Shown here one piece after another: positions 24,585 through 33,186 of a stretch of DNA of 64,000 nt (the first letter of the stretch is position 1; every line of letters begins with the position of its first letter). This stretch comes from Eubacteriales bacterium (lineage in GTDB: Bacteria > Bacillota > Clostridia > Tissierellales > GPF-1), in the NCBI GenBank assembly GCA_030625815.1, contig DAOUQF010000002.1:119358-183357 (forward strand), in the 5' to 3' direction. The position numbers and the translations under genes were made by a program. Below the pieces are notes generated by a model that was not told the origin of the DNA, searched no databases, and worked only from the letters and a program-made list of their open reading frames with translations.

Positions 24585-24620
24585 AAAGCCAGAGAACGTG
24601 TCGCGTTTCTCTGGCTTTTT
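24583..24620 (+). terminator. Terminator of marR gene
   Basis: Stem AAAAAGCCAGAGAA (24583-24596) with its complement (24607-24620), 10-nt loop, ending in five Ts. It overlaps the stop codon region. Confidence 0.8.
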
Positions 24621-24643
24621 ATGTATGTGCAAATAGACTTGGA

Positions 24644-24806
24644 TCATTTTTTCTGCATGCCGCTTCCCAGGACCTCCCCAAAAACGCGGCTTAATTCTTG
24701 ACGGAATTCTGGTGTCGGATTGCATATTTCGGGATCTCCGTTGATGTCCAGAATCGCAAAACCGATAAAGGAAGCGTAGATGATGCGGATTGTTTTAGAG
24801 CGGGGA
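24644..24806 (-). pseudogene. Remnant of a TetR-family regulator C-terminus
   Basis: The minus strand reads YHTDPRSKTIRIIYASFIGF, then AILDINGDPEICNPTPEFRQ and ELSRVFGEVLGSGMQKK with a stop at 24644-24646. This looks like the end of a TetR/AcrR ligand-binding domain. There is no DNA-binding half and no start: upstream lies the hairpin and the 3' end of the YdcZ gene. I infer a 5' deletion that fused the YdcZ gene to the tail of its former neighbour. Family assignment rests on sequence character only. Confidence 0.45.
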
Positions 24807-24818
24807 TCAGTGTGATAA

Positions 24819-24852
24819 GGAGAGGAGGCGTAAACGTTACGCGCTCCTCTCC
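24819..24852 (-). terminator. Hairpin overlapping the YdcZ stop codon
   Basis: GGAGAGGAGGCGTAA (24819-24833) pairs with TTACGC-G-CTCCTCTCC (24837-24852), loop ACG, with one bulged G. The stop codon lies in the stem. There is no proper U-run, so termination may be weak. Confidence 0.5.
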
Positions 24853-25280
24853 TTTAGTTGTTGTGCTTTTTGATTGTAAAGAATGCCGAGAAAGATCATG
24901 GCGGCCCCGAGCAATTGCTTAGGGCTAATGGCATGGCCGGTTAGGGTCAAGTCGAGAAGAATGCTCATGCTCACCTGGCCGATAAAGATCAGGGTGGTGG
25001 AGATCATGACGGATACACTCCCCATGGTCAGGTTGCAGATAATCACAAAGGCTGCGCCGATGGGACCGCCCATCCAAGCGTACCAGGCGATGGGTTCCGG
25101 CGATGCAAGGAAAGGAACCTGCAGTACGAGCAAAAGCAGACCGCCGAGCACAGCACCGATCCAATGATTGGCAAAGCTTCCCCCGGCGCTGCCCAATTGA
25201 CTGCCTAAGCGGTAATTGACGATGCGGGTGCCGAATAAAAGGACGCCGGCAGTCATGGCGAGGCCAATTCCTAAGATCAT
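24837..25280 (-). CDS. YdcZ-family (DUF606) membrane protein, second of a pair
   Basis: 147 residues with four to five hydrophobic segments: GIGLAMTAGVLLFGTRIV, GAVLGGLLLLVLQVPFLA, GPIGAAFVIICNLTMG, STTLIFIGQVSMSILLDL and LLGAAMIFLGILYN. The YdcZ family is a small relative of the drug/metabolite transporter superfamily. It overlaps its partner by 4 nt (ATGA-type), and such pairs are believed to form heterodimers. The substrate is unknown. Confidence 0.83.
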   Translation of the reverse strand: MILGIGLAMTAGVLLFGTRIVNYRLGSQLGSAGGSFANHWIGAVLGGLLLLVLQVPFLASPEPIAWYAWMGGPIGAAFVIICNLTMGSVSVMISTTLIFIGQVSMSILLDLTLTGHAISPKQLLGAAMIFLGILYNQKAQQLKERSA

Positions 25281-25714
25281 GACAACATCACCATCCCCCC
25301 TAAAATCATGCAGACGGAAACGGCCTTTTGTTTGGTGAAGGGGTTGCGTTCAAATCCAAACAACCCGAAATGATCCACAACGACCGATAGGATCAATTGG
25401 GTGGAGATCAATAGAAGCGTCAGGACGAAAGCACCGATTTGCATCACCGAAAAGGCGATCATCATGGTGGCAAAGACACCAAAGAAGCCGCCCAGGTAGG
25501 CGCTGGGATCAGACTTTAAAACCTGCAGCCAGACGGAGGCTTTTCTTCGATCTCGAAGATAGAGAAAAAAGGCGGGAATCGCGCCGGCGAGATGAACCCA
25601 AAAGGGAACAGCCAACAATCCGGTTTTTCCCGCCAGCAATCCATTCATTACATTGGCGACGATGATAATCATGCCGCTAAAAAGAATGAAAGGTACAGCA
25701 AGTTTTTGATTCAT
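25277..25714 (-). CDS. YdcZ-family (DUF606) membrane protein, first of a pair
   Basis: 145 residues from ATG 25714, with AGGAGG at 25721-25726. A longer frame to 25900 runs into the divergent opine dehydrogenase gene and is rejected. Hydrophobic segments are KLAVPFILFSGMIIIVANVM, VPFWVHLAGAIPAFFLYL, GGFFGVFATMMIAFSV, FVLTLLLISTQLILSVV and KAVSVCMILGGMVML. It pairs with the gene at 24837, antiparallel-dimer style. Confidence 0.83.
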   Translation of the reverse strand: MNQKLAVPFILFSGMIIIVANVMNGLLAGKTGLLAVPFWVHLAGAIPAFFLYLRDRRKASVWLQVLKSDPSAYLGGFFGVFATMMIAFSVMQIGAFVLTLLLISTQLILSVVVDHFGLFGFERNPFTKQKAVSVCMILGGMVMLS

Positions 25715-25843
25715 GGCTTTCCTCCTGAACTTAGTATAGAAGAATTCGCCGAGCATAGATAGGACATAGGTCATAGCGAGTACAAAATGGGAAATTTGGG
25801 TAGAAAAGTAATGTGCAATGAATTTTAGTAAAGGAGAGTAAAA

Positions 25844-26908
25844 ATGAAGCGAATTGCAGTGTTGGGAGCCGGTAATTCTGGACTCGCCATGGCGGCTCAT
25901 CTCAAGTTGTTGGGGGAAGAGGTGCGTTTATGGAATCGTTCCAGACACAATATTCAGGAACTGATGCAGGATCGTCAGATACGGATGATGGGGGTAATTG
26001 AAGGGGATGTGATTTTGGATCGTGTAACCACGGATCTGGGGCTTGCGATTCAGGATTGCGAGTGGATCATGATTACGACGCCAGCGACTGCCCACGGCGA
26101 TATTGCGAGACGCTTGGCTCCGTTGGTACAACCGGAGCAGCGAATCATTTTGCATCCTGGACGAACCTTTGGTGCGCTGGAATTTGAACAGACCTTGTTG
26201 AGCATGGGGGTAACCGAACCACCGATTATTTTAGAGGCGATTACCAATCTCTATGCGGCCAGAAAGGTGATGGAGAAAGAAGTGCGCATTTATGGGATCA
26301 AGCAGGAGGTCCGTTTTTCAGCGCTTCATCCCGAAAATTTGATCAAAGCAAGGGCTGCCTTGCCCGGTCTGTTGGCGGAGATCTTTATCCCGGTGGAAAA
26401 TATGTTGTTTACTTCCTTGGGAAATGTCGGAATGCTGTTGCATTGCGCGCCGATGCTTTTCAATCTGGGGCGGGTGGAGTCGGAAACCGCCAGTTTTCGA
26501 TATTACAATGAAGGGATTACACCGAGCGTAGCGAGATATATAGAGAAGATGGACAAAGAGGTGCTGGAGTTAGCCGCACAATTGCAGATTCCCATTGAGC
26601 CCGTGGATGAATGGATGCGAAAGACCTATGGGCTGTCGGGGAAAAACCTCTATGAGTGTGTGCAGTCCAACGAGGTGTATCGAAATATTGTCGCGCCCAA
26701 AACCCTTGAAACCCGCTATCTCTTGGAAGATGTTCCCTGCGGTTTGGTGCCTATTGAAAGCCTGGGGCATCAGTTTGGTTTGCCGATGACCCATATCGGA
26801 TTGATTATTGATTTGGCGGGCGCGGTTCTCGATCAAGATTTTCGGGAGTCGGGTCGGACCTTGGAAAAGTTTGGGATTACAATTAAAGAGCTGGAAAATT
26901 ATCGCTAG
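25844..26908 (+). CDS. Opine (octopine/nopaline) dehydrogenase family protein
   Basis: 354 residues. Rossmann GAGNSGLAMAAHLKLLG at about 8-24, then IMITTPATAHGDIARRLAPL. HPGRTFGALEF and EAITNLYAARKV take the place of the family's substrate-site loops. The C-terminal helical domain shows HCAPMLFNLGRVE and the catalytic-type His and Asp segments FRYYNEGITPSVARYIEKMD. Such enzymes reductively condense an amino acid with a 2-oxoacid, or run in reverse. RBS AAAGGAG precedes ATG 25844. The B12 protein follows after 10 nt, indicating one two-gene operon. Confidence 0.88.
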   Translation: MKRIAVLGAGNSGLAMAAHLKLLGEEVRLWNRSRHNIQELMQDRQIRMMGVIEGDVILDRVTTDLGLAIQDCEWIMITTPATAHGDIARRLAPLVQPEQRIILHPGRTFGALEFEQTLLSMGVTEPPIILEAITNLYAARKVMEKEVRIYGIKQEVRFSALHPENLIKARAALPGLLAEIFIPVENMLFTSLGNVGMLLHCAPMLFNLGRVESETASFRYYNEGITPSVARYIEKMDKEVLELAAQLQIPIEPVDEWMRKTYGLSGKNLYECVQSNEVYRNIVAPKTLETRYLLEDVPCGLVPIESLGHQFGLPMTHIGLIIDLAGAVLDQDFRESGRTLEKFGITIKELENYR

Positions 26909-26918
26909 GAGGGATTGA

Positions 26919-28484
26919 ATGAAAAAAATTGTAATCGGTGCATTGGGAGAAGATGTGCATGCGGCGGGTATTCATCGTTTCTCGATGCTTGCAAAAGAAG
27001 AGGGATATGAGGTTGTCAATTTGGGCAGCGCGATTCCGGTCACTGTCATGCTGGATACGGTGGAGAAAGAGGATCCGGATTTGGTTGCGGTCAGTTATCG
27101 CCTAAATCGAGAGGGCGCCTTTCAGATTTTGAGGCAATTTCTCTTTGATTTGGAGGAAAGAGGGTTGCGAAAGGGTCGCCGATTCGCCTTCGGCGGAACG
27201 GAAGAAACCTGTCAGGTGGCGGTTGAACTGGATCTGTTTGAGGAGATCTTTGACGGATCCGAGAATGAGATCTTGACACGGATGTACTTGCGTGCTTCAA
27301 AAGAGGAGCTTTATGAAAAGCAATATCCCCAGTCGCTGGGAGAACGGGTGGATTGGAAGTCGCCCTATCCCTTGATTCGTCATCATATCGGCCTCGACAG
27401 CTTGGAAGAAACGATTATTGAGGTGGAGAAGCTGGCCGAAAGCGAGTTGATGGATATCATCTCCTTGGCGCCGGATCAGAATTGCCAGCAATATTATTTT
27501 GAGCCGGAAAAGATGGATCACGCTCAGGATGGAGCAGGCGGCGCGCCCATTCGCGCGGAAGACGATTGGAGCCGATTGTTTCAAGCCAGCCGACGGGGAA
27601 ACTATCCCCTGGTTCGCAGCTATGCGGGCACCAATGAATTGGAACGCTTTGTCGAGCTGCATTATCGAATCTTGAACAATGCTTGGTCCGCCATTCCGAT
27701 TACCTGGTATTCGGGTCTGGACCGGCGAAGCGAGCGGCCCCTTGAGCAGGCGATTGAAGAGAATCTGCACGCTATTCAAAAGGCCGCCAGTCTTGGTGTG
27801 CCGGTGGAAACCAATGAATCCCATCAATGGGCGCTTCGCTATTGCGACGATGCGACAGAGGTTGTCACCGCTTATATTGGTGCCTTCTTGGCGAAGCAAC
27901 TGGGGGTTAAGGAATATGTGCAGCAGATGATGCTGATGACGCCGCCGGGGCTGTCTCCGAAGATGGACTTGGCCAAGCAGATTGCCAAGATGGCATGGAT
28001 TGAAACCTTGGAGGATGAAAGTTTCCGCGTTTTCCGCATGATTCGTACAGGGCTTTTGTCCTGTCCGGCAGATGAGGATATGGCGAAAGGAAATCTTGTT
28101 TTTCAAATGAGTTATGGAATGGCCTTGGAACCCGACATTGTTCATGTGGTGGCCTTTTGCGAGGCGAAACGCCGCGCCAAGGCGGAGGAGATCTTGGAAT
28201 CGGTTATGATGGTGCAGCAGGCGGTTATGATGGCGCAGCGCGGCATCCCGGATCCATTGGCGGACCCGGAAGTGTATGAGAGGGCGGAAGAATTGCTGGA
28301 AAAAGGCGAGGAGATCTTGCGGCAAGTTCGGTTGCTTGGACCGCTGAACCAGCCGAACACCTTGGTGGAAGCAATACGAAAAGGCATCTTGGACGCTCCG
28401 GCCTTAAAGGGGTTTTCTGTTGCCAAGGGCGCAGTGGAGACCGTCATTGAAGACGGAAAATGTATACGTAGGGAAGCGGAATGA
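26919..28484 (+). CDS. Cobalamin-binding protein fused to a mutase-like domain, partner of opine dehydrogenase
   Basis: 521 residues. The N-terminal 130 form a B12-binding Rossmann domain with the base-off motif D-x-H-x-x-G in GEDVHAAGIHRF (about 8-19), then LGSAIPVTVMLDTV and FGGTEETCQVAV. Residues about 200-480 look like a TIM barrel of the glutamate-mutase or methylaspartate-mutase-epsilon kind: WYSGLDRRSERPLEQAIEEN, GVPVETNESHQWALRYCDD, MLMTPPGLSPKMDLAKQIAK. No Fe-S cysteines are present, so not a radical SAM enzyme. I infer an adenosylcobalamin-dependent rearrangement of an amino-acid-derived (perhaps opine) substrate. The exact reaction is unknown. Confidence 0.65.
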   Translation: MKKIVIGALGEDVHAAGIHRFSMLAKEEGYEVVNLGSAIPVTVMLDTVEKEDPDLVAVSYRLNREGAFQILRQFLFDLEERGLRKGRRFAFGGTEETCQVAVELDLFEEIFDGSENEILTRMYLRASKEELYEKQYPQSLGERVDWKSPYPLIRHHIGLDSLEETIIEVEKLAESELMDIISLAPDQNCQQYYFEPEKMDHAQDGAGGAPIRAEDDWSRLFQASRRGNYPLVRSYAGTNELERFVELHYRILNNAWSAIPITWYSGLDRRSERPLEQAIEENLHAIQKAASLGVPVETNESHQWALRYCDDATEVVTAYIGAFLAKQLGVKEYVQQMMLMTPPGLSPKMDLAKQIAKMAWIETLEDESFRVFRMIRTGLLSCPADEDMAKGNLVFQMSYGMALEPDIVHVVAFCEAKRRAKAEEILESVMMVQQAVMMAQRGIPDPLADPEVYERAEELLEKGEEILRQVRLLGPLNQPNTLVEAIRKGILDAPALKGFSVAKGAVETVIEDGKCIRREAE

Positions 28485-28495
28485 AAACTGTTTTC

Positions 28496-28568
28496 AAACC
28501 TCCTTCTATGGGGAAAGCTCAGAATTCGTTCTGATATGCTTGCTTATGGAAAGAGGTTTTTTCTTTTT
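28496..28568 (+). terminator. Possible terminator after the B12 protein gene
   Basis: AAACCTC (28496-28502) pairs with GAGGTTT (28553-28559) across a long loop that can itself fold, followed by TTTCTTTTT. Confidence 0.4.
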
Positions 28569-28983
28569 GAACCATGCTGCTTGAGCAATTGTTTAGGGGA
28601 AAAAGAATGCTTTAAATGGGAAAATCAGCGAGAAGTTTGGAGTTGAAAGTTCGAAATCTTTTTTTGATTTTGGGCTTTTTTTTCGTGAAACGAAAGGGAT
28701 TCGGAAAAGGGGAGACGGCTTTGAAAGATAGTTTAAATTGTATCGAATATAAATTAGCGAAAGAAATTTCAAAAAGTTTGGAGAATTGCAATTTTTTTTG
28801 AAAAAAATTTATAGTGGAAAATGGCGTAACCATCAGGGTTACAGAGATTGTTAAGATTGTTAAAAGTTTAATTTGTCCAAACTTGTGGAAATCTCTTAAA
28901 CATCTTGCTATACTATCAATGAAAGTTGTTTCAATAGTGAAAGATATTTCAGTCGCAATTTATTTCAAAGGTTGGTGGAAGAA
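28569..28983 (+). promoter_or_regulatory. AT-rich intergenic region with tandem SorC-type operators
   Basis: No supported gene; a 61-codon frame at 28616-28801 lacks a site. A -10 box TATACT lies at 28909-28914 with no good -35. Right after it are two palindromes, TGAAA-GTTG-TTTCA (28920-28933) and TGAAA-GATA-TTTCA (28938-28951), 18 bp centre to centre. They probably bind the SorC-family regulator that follows. Confidence 0.6.
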
Positions 28984-29913
28984 ATGACGCATGAGCGTTT
29001 GCTTGCAAAGATTGCTCATAATTACTATATTGAAGAGATGTCGCAGCGGGAGATCGCAGACAGTTTAGCGCTTTCTTACGCGAAAGTCAGCCGGATGTTG
29101 GCGGAAGCCAAGCGATTGGGATTGGTGCAGGTCAGCATCAAGTATCCGGTGGATACCAATCAGTGGCTCGAGGCAGAGATGGAGAAGCGATTTGGACTTA
29201 GGGAAGCCATCATTGTTACATCGCTATCGGGAAATCGATTGCGAGTGATGGGGCAGGCGGGGGCCGATGCGTTGCAGCGGATCGCGACATCGAAAGATGT
29301 GATCGGGATCTCCTGGGGAAGCAGTTTGCTTCATCTAGTCAATCAATTGCCGTCCGCGCAGAAAGCGGGCGCTGAGATTGTTCAGCTCGTTGGCGGATTA
29401 AACGGCGGTGGACAGAACGTTCAAGCAGTGGACCTGGCGAAACGGCTGGGGCAAATCTACGACTCGGATCCGAACATCTTGTATTGTCCGGCAGTCGTAG
29501 CCAACCATATGGTGAAAGCGGGTTTAATGGAAGACGAATCCATCACCCATGTGATGGAGCTTTGGAATCAAGTGACGATCTCATTGATTGGGATTGGATC
29601 CATGTCGAAAGAATCGGTCCTCTTTAAAGAACATCATTTGAGCGATCAGTGGTTTACGTACTTGCAGGAAAAAGGAGCCGTTGGAGATATGTGCATGCGG
29701 TTTTTTGATAAAGACGGACAGGCCTGTTCATCCGAATTGGATGAGGTGTTGATGGGTGTGGATCTTAAGAGTATGGGAAATATGAAGACTGTGATTTGTG
29801 TGGCGGGTGGAATCGATAAGGCGGAAGCCATCGCGGGCGCTCTTCATACAGGAATTCCAGACATTCTGGTGACGGATTTGGAAACAGCAAAAGAGGTGCT
29901 TTCCTTTGCATGA
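28984..29913 (+). CDS. SorC-family sugar-binding transcriptional regulator
   Basis: 309 residues from ATG 28984; a TTG at 28972 is also possible. The N-terminal HTH is EEMSQREIADSLALSYAKVS, then RMLAEAKRLGLVQVSI. The DeoR-like sugar-phosphate-binding domain includes GISWGSSLLHLVNQLPS, VQLVGGLNGGGQNVQAVDLA and a C-terminal VAGGIDKAEAIAGALHTGIP. It is the first gene of the 29-45 kb region, beside twin palindromes that suit autoregulation. The effector is likely a phosphorylated sugar made by the FGGY kinase at 38629. Confidence 0.9.
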   Translation: MTHERLLAKIAHNYYIEEMSQREIADSLALSYAKVSRMLAEAKRLGLVQVSIKYPVDTNQWLEAEMEKRFGLREAIIVTSLSGNRLRVMGQAGADALQRIATSKDVIGISWGSSLLHLVNQLPSAQKAGAEIVQLVGGLNGGGQNVQAVDLAKRLGQIYDSDPNILYCPAVVANHMVKAGLMEDESITHVMELWNQVTISLIGIGSMSKESVLFKEHHLSDQWFTYLQEKGAVGDMCMRFFDKDGQACSSELDEVLMGVDLKSMGNMKTVICVAGGIDKAEAIAGALHTGIPDILVTDLETAKEVLSFA

Positions 29914-29988
29914 TGATTGCAGAGGTTTGTATATAAGGAAAACGTTTGGTTAGAAAGTAAGTAGAATTGTGATTGGGGGGAACCAATA

Positions 29989-31200
29989 ATGAGGGAAATG
30001 AAGGGGGACAAAAACAGAATGAAATCATTCTCAAAACGACTCAGTTTACTACTCGTTGTACTTCTCGCAGTATCTATGCTAGCAGGTTGTGCTAGTGAGG
30101 CACCAGCAGCAGAGACAGGTGAACCGGCAGTAGAGCCAATTGTAATTGGTTATGTTGGTGCATTGTCCGGTGAAACCGCAGTTTGGGGACAGGCTGGAAT
30201 GAATGGCATGGAATTGACAGCCAAAGAAATCAATGATGCAGGCGGCATCTTAGGACGCCCGATTGAAGTTATTGGTTTGGATGGCAAAGGCGATCCAATT
30301 GACTCGGTAAACGCATACAAGAAACTCGTTTCTCAAGGCGCAATCGCAGTTGTTGGAACAAACTTCTCAAGCTGTAACATTCCAATGGCAGCCGTAGCGG
30401 ATCAAATGGAAGTTCCTGCGATCGCAACAGCAGCATCAAACCCATTGGTAACAGTTGATGAAAACGGAAACCTTCATCCATATTCATTCCGAATTGGATT
30501 TATCGATCCGTTCCAAGGCCGTGTATTGGCAGCATTCGCAATGGATGAACTAGACGCGAAAAACGCAGCTGTAATCATGGACTTGAACTCAGACTACTCT
30601 GCCGGCGTAACTGAATTCTTCGTTGAAGGATTTGAAGCAAAAGGCGGCGAGATCTTAACAATAGTAGAAGCACAATCGGGTCAAAATGATTTCCGTGCGC
30701 AATTGTCTAAGATTGCTCCTTTGGACCCAGACGTTATCTTGGTTCCTTGGATCTACAAAGACGTAGCATTGATCGCAAACCAAGCACGTGAATTGGGAAT
30801 CGATGCAATCTTCTTGGGCGCTGACGGTTGGGACTCAAAAGAGTTGATCACAATGGCAGGCGCTTCATTGGAAGGATGTTATTACACATCTCAACCATCA
30901 TTCGCAAATCCAGTTACAAAGCCTTTCTATGACGCATATGTTGAAATGTTTGACGGATTGGTTCCGGAAACAGAAGCATTGTTCGGTCATGACGGATTGT
31001 ATTGGATCAAAGACGCGATTGAGCGTGCGGGTGAAGTTGATATCGCGAAATTGCGAGACGAGTTGGAAACCACAACTGGATTTGCCGGTCTTCTAGGCGA
31101 CTTGACAGTTGATCCAGCGACACATAACCCAGACAAATCTGTAAGTGTATATCAAATCAAGGATATGACGCAGACATTTGTAGGCGACTTCCGACCATAG
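29989..31200 (+). CDS. ABC transporter substrate-binding lipoprotein (branched-chain amino acid/Liv type)
   Basis: 403 residues. ATG 29989 has GGGGGG 8 nt upstream; ATG 30019 (MKSFSKRLSLLL) is an alternative with its own AAGGGGG. Lipoprotein signal LLLVVLLAVSMLAGC, then a Glu/Ala linker (SEAPAAETGEPAVEP). Periplasmic-binding type I fold: IVIGYVGALSGETAVWGQAG, KEINDAGGILGRPIEV, VVGTNFSSCNIPMAAVADQM. Liv-type receptors bind amino acids, but also amides, polyols and sugars. With polyol-type enzymes downstream, the ligand may not be an amino acid. Confidence 0.9.
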   Translation: MREMKGDKNRMKSFSKRLSLLLVVLLAVSMLAGCASEAPAAETGEPAVEPIVIGYVGALSGETAVWGQAGMNGMELTAKEINDAGGILGRPIEVIGLDGKGDPIDSVNAYKKLVSQGAIAVVGTNFSSCNIPMAAVADQMEVPAIATAASNPLVTVDENGNLHPYSFRIGFIDPFQGRVLAAFAMDELDAKNAAVIMDLNSDYSAGVTEFFVEGFEAKGGEILTIVEAQSGQNDFRAQLSKIAPLDPDVILVPWIYKDVALIANQARELGIDAIFLGADGWDSKELITMAGASLEGCYYTSQPSFANPVTKPFYDAYVEMFDGLVPETEALFGHDGLYWIKDAIERAGEVDIAKLRDELETTTGFAGLLGDLTVDPATHNPDKSVSVYQIKDMTQTFVGDFRP

Positions 31201-31404
31201 AAATGAATAAAGGAAAAGCGCCCGGACCAACGGGCGCTCATATCAAGAGGAGGCGGGCTAAGTGTTCGCCTACTCCCCCCCATGATCAATAAAATTTAAC
31301 AAATCTACTGTACCACATTCAGATGAGAAATCAAGCGATTTTCTAAAAAACGACAAAAATTTCACAAAATGCAACAAAAAATCTAAGCAATTGAGGTGAG
31401 AACC
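31201..31404 (+). promoter_or_regulatory. Intercistronic hairpins between binding protein and permease
   Basis: AGCGCCCG (31217-31224) pairs with CGGGCGCT (31231-31238) around GACCAA. A second, weaker stem pairs GGAGGCG with CGCCTACTCC (about 31251-31285). No T-run follows either. Probably an mRNA-stabilising or partial-termination element giving excess binding protein. Confidence 0.55.
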
Positions 31405-32277
31405 TTGTTATTACAACAATTAATCAATGGGATCTCCGTTGGTGGGATCTATGCGCTTTTGGCCACAGGCTACGCGCTAATTTACAGCCTATTGGGTTTT
31501 TCTAACTGGGCGCACGGCGAGGTTGCGATGCTTGGAGCTTATATTGGCATCTTGTCCGTGACAGCCTTGCAGATGCCCTTTATTTTTGCCGTAATTCTGG
31601 CAGTTGTCGGAGCTGGCTTCATCAGTGTATTCAATGAAAAAATTGCATATAAACGCATTCGTGACAATAATTCACCGACGATGTTTCTCATGATTGCAGC
31701 TATGGGCCTTTCTACAACCTTCCAAAACTTGGCGATCGTTGTATTTGGACCAAAATTCAAAATGTACCCGCAGATATTGCCGGTAGGCGCAGTTAAGATC
31801 GGAAGCTTGTCAGTCGGGCTTTTGGACTTGGTATCTTTAGGCATTGCCATTGTTGCCATTATTGGCCTCGAGTATTTGATTACCAAAACCAAATTCGGTT
31901 TGGCGGTCAAGGCGGCTTCTTCCAATATGGGAACAGCATCGCTTTTGGGCATCAACGTTGACAAGTATATTATGTTGGTATTCTTCCTCGCCGGTACATT
32001 GGCCGGTATTTCGGGAATATTGTATGGAATGAAGTATACGGTTTATCCGCAGTTGGGCAATGTCGCCTTAAAAGCCTTTATCGCTTCGGTATTCGGGGGA
32101 TTGGGATCCGTTCAGGGAGCCATTGTCGGCGCCATGAGCATCGGGCTTTTGGAGACCTTGGTTTCTGCTTATATTCATTCTGGTTTACGGGATCTGATTA
32201 CATTTATTTTATTGATCGCGATCTTGCTTGTTCGACCAACGGGTCTGATGGGCAAAGACATTCAAGATAAAGCCTAA
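31405..32277 (+). CDS. livH: Liv-type ABC transporter permease (LivH)
   Basis: 290 residues from TTG 31405, which has GAGGTGAG 5 nt upstream; a GTG at 31396 lacks a site. The opening LLQQLINGISVGGIYALLATG and FSNWAHGEVAMLGAYIGIL are classic LivH. The EAA-like loop falls at AVKAASSNMGTASLLGINVD. VFGGLGSVQGAIVGAMSIG closes the membrane domain. It pairs with LivM at 32293. Confidence 0.92.
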   Translation: MLLQQLINGISVGGIYALLATGYALIYSLLGFSNWAHGEVAMLGAYIGILSVTALQMPFIFAVILAVVGAGFISVFNEKIAYKRIRDNNSPTMFLMIAAMGLSTTFQNLAIVVFGPKFKMYPQILPVGAVKIGSLSVGLLDLVSLGIAIVAIIGLEYLITKTKFGLAVKAASSNMGTASLLGINVDKYIMLVFFLAGTLAGISGILYGMKYTVYPQLGNVALKAFIASVFGGLGSVQGAIVGAMSIGLLETLVSAYIHSGLRDLITFILLIAILLVRPTGLMGKDIQDKA

Positions 32278-32292
32278 GAAGGATGTGAAGAT

Positions 32293-33186
32293 ATGTCTGG
32301 ATATGTAGAAGGCGTTATTATTCTGGTCTGCATCAACGTGATCGCGGTACTTGGAGTTTCCATTTTAACAGGCTTTACACGCTTGTTCTCCTTTGGAAAC
32401 GCGGGATTTATGGCGATCGGTGCATATGCATCGGCAATATTAACGACAAAATATGGGGCACCGTTTCCGGTTGCATTGGTCGTAGGACCAATCATCGCGG
32501 CAATCGTTGCACTCGGTTTGGGAAAATTAACACTAAAACTAAAAGGTGACTACTTTTTAATTACGACTTTGGGATTTGGCGAATCCGTTCGGCTCTTGTT
32601 CCTCTTCGCAGAACCGATTACCGGAGGTGCTAGAGGCTTGTCGGGGATTCCTCCCAAAACAACGATGTTTATTGCGGTTGGAATAACGATGTTGGCCTTT
32701 CTTGGCGCATGGAACTTCCTCCGATCGAAGTATGGACGCAACTTGATGGCGATCCGCGAGCAGGAAATTGCCGCAGAAGCCGTGGGAATTAACACCGCGA
32801 AATTCAAGGAATATTCCTTTATGATTTCCGCCGCTTACGCGGGTATGGCGGGCGCATTGTTGGCTCACTATTATATGTTTATTTCTCCGATCATGTTTAA
32901 CCTGCCAAAATCGGCCGAATTGACCATTACCGTGGTTATCGGAGGCTTGGGCAGTTTGTCCGGGTCCGTGTTGGCAACGATTCTCTTGACGGTTCTGCCG
33001 GAGATTTTCCGGTCGGCTGCGGAATATCGGATGCTGCTGTACGGGCTAGCCGTTGTTATCATTATCGTATTGAAGCCAAGCGGTTTGATGGGATACCGAG
33101 AATTCTCCCTTCGACCGATCTTTACGCTCTACGAGCGAATCTTTAAAAAGAACAACCCAACTCAAACGAAAGGTGATGGAAAATGA
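32293..33186 (+). CDS. livM: Liv-type ABC transporter permease (LivM)
   Basis: 297 residues. LTGFTRLFSFGNAGFMAIGA, GDYFLITTLGFGESVRLLF and TGGARGLSGIPP are typical LivM. The ABC-contact loop is RSKYGRNLMAIREQEIAAEA, VGINTAKFKEYSF. About eight to nine hydrophobic helices. It overlaps livG by 4 nt. Confidence 0.92.
   Translation: MSGYVEGVIILVCINVIAVLGVSILTGFTRLFSFGNAGFMAIGAYASAILTTKYGAPFPVALVVGPIIAAIVALGLGKLTLKLKGDYFLITTLGFGESVRLLFLFAEPITGGARGLSGIPPKTTMFIAVGITMLAFLGAWNFLRSKYGRNLMAIREQEIAAEAVGINTAKFKEYSFMISAAYAGMAGALLAHYYMFISPIMFNLPKSAELTITVVIGGLGSLSGSVLATILLTVLPEIFRSAAEYRMLLYGLAVVIIIVLKPSGLMGYREFSLRPIFTLYERIFKKNNPTQTKGDGK

Noticed and set aside
24698..24922. 74-codon plus-strand frame
   Set aside because: Antisense to the TetR remnant and the YdcZ 3' end, no RBS.
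27297..28325. 342-codon open frame antisense to the B12 protein
   Set aside because: Codon-pattern shadow of a clear gene; composition rich in His, Gln and Arg with no family features.
28616..28801. 61-codon open frame upstream of the SorC gene
   Set aside because: No RBS, lies in AT-rich promoter DNA, low-complexity translation.
29930..29953. GGAAAACGTTTGGT as a catabolite-responsive element
   Set aside because: Mismatch at the first and last conserved positions; too weak to list.
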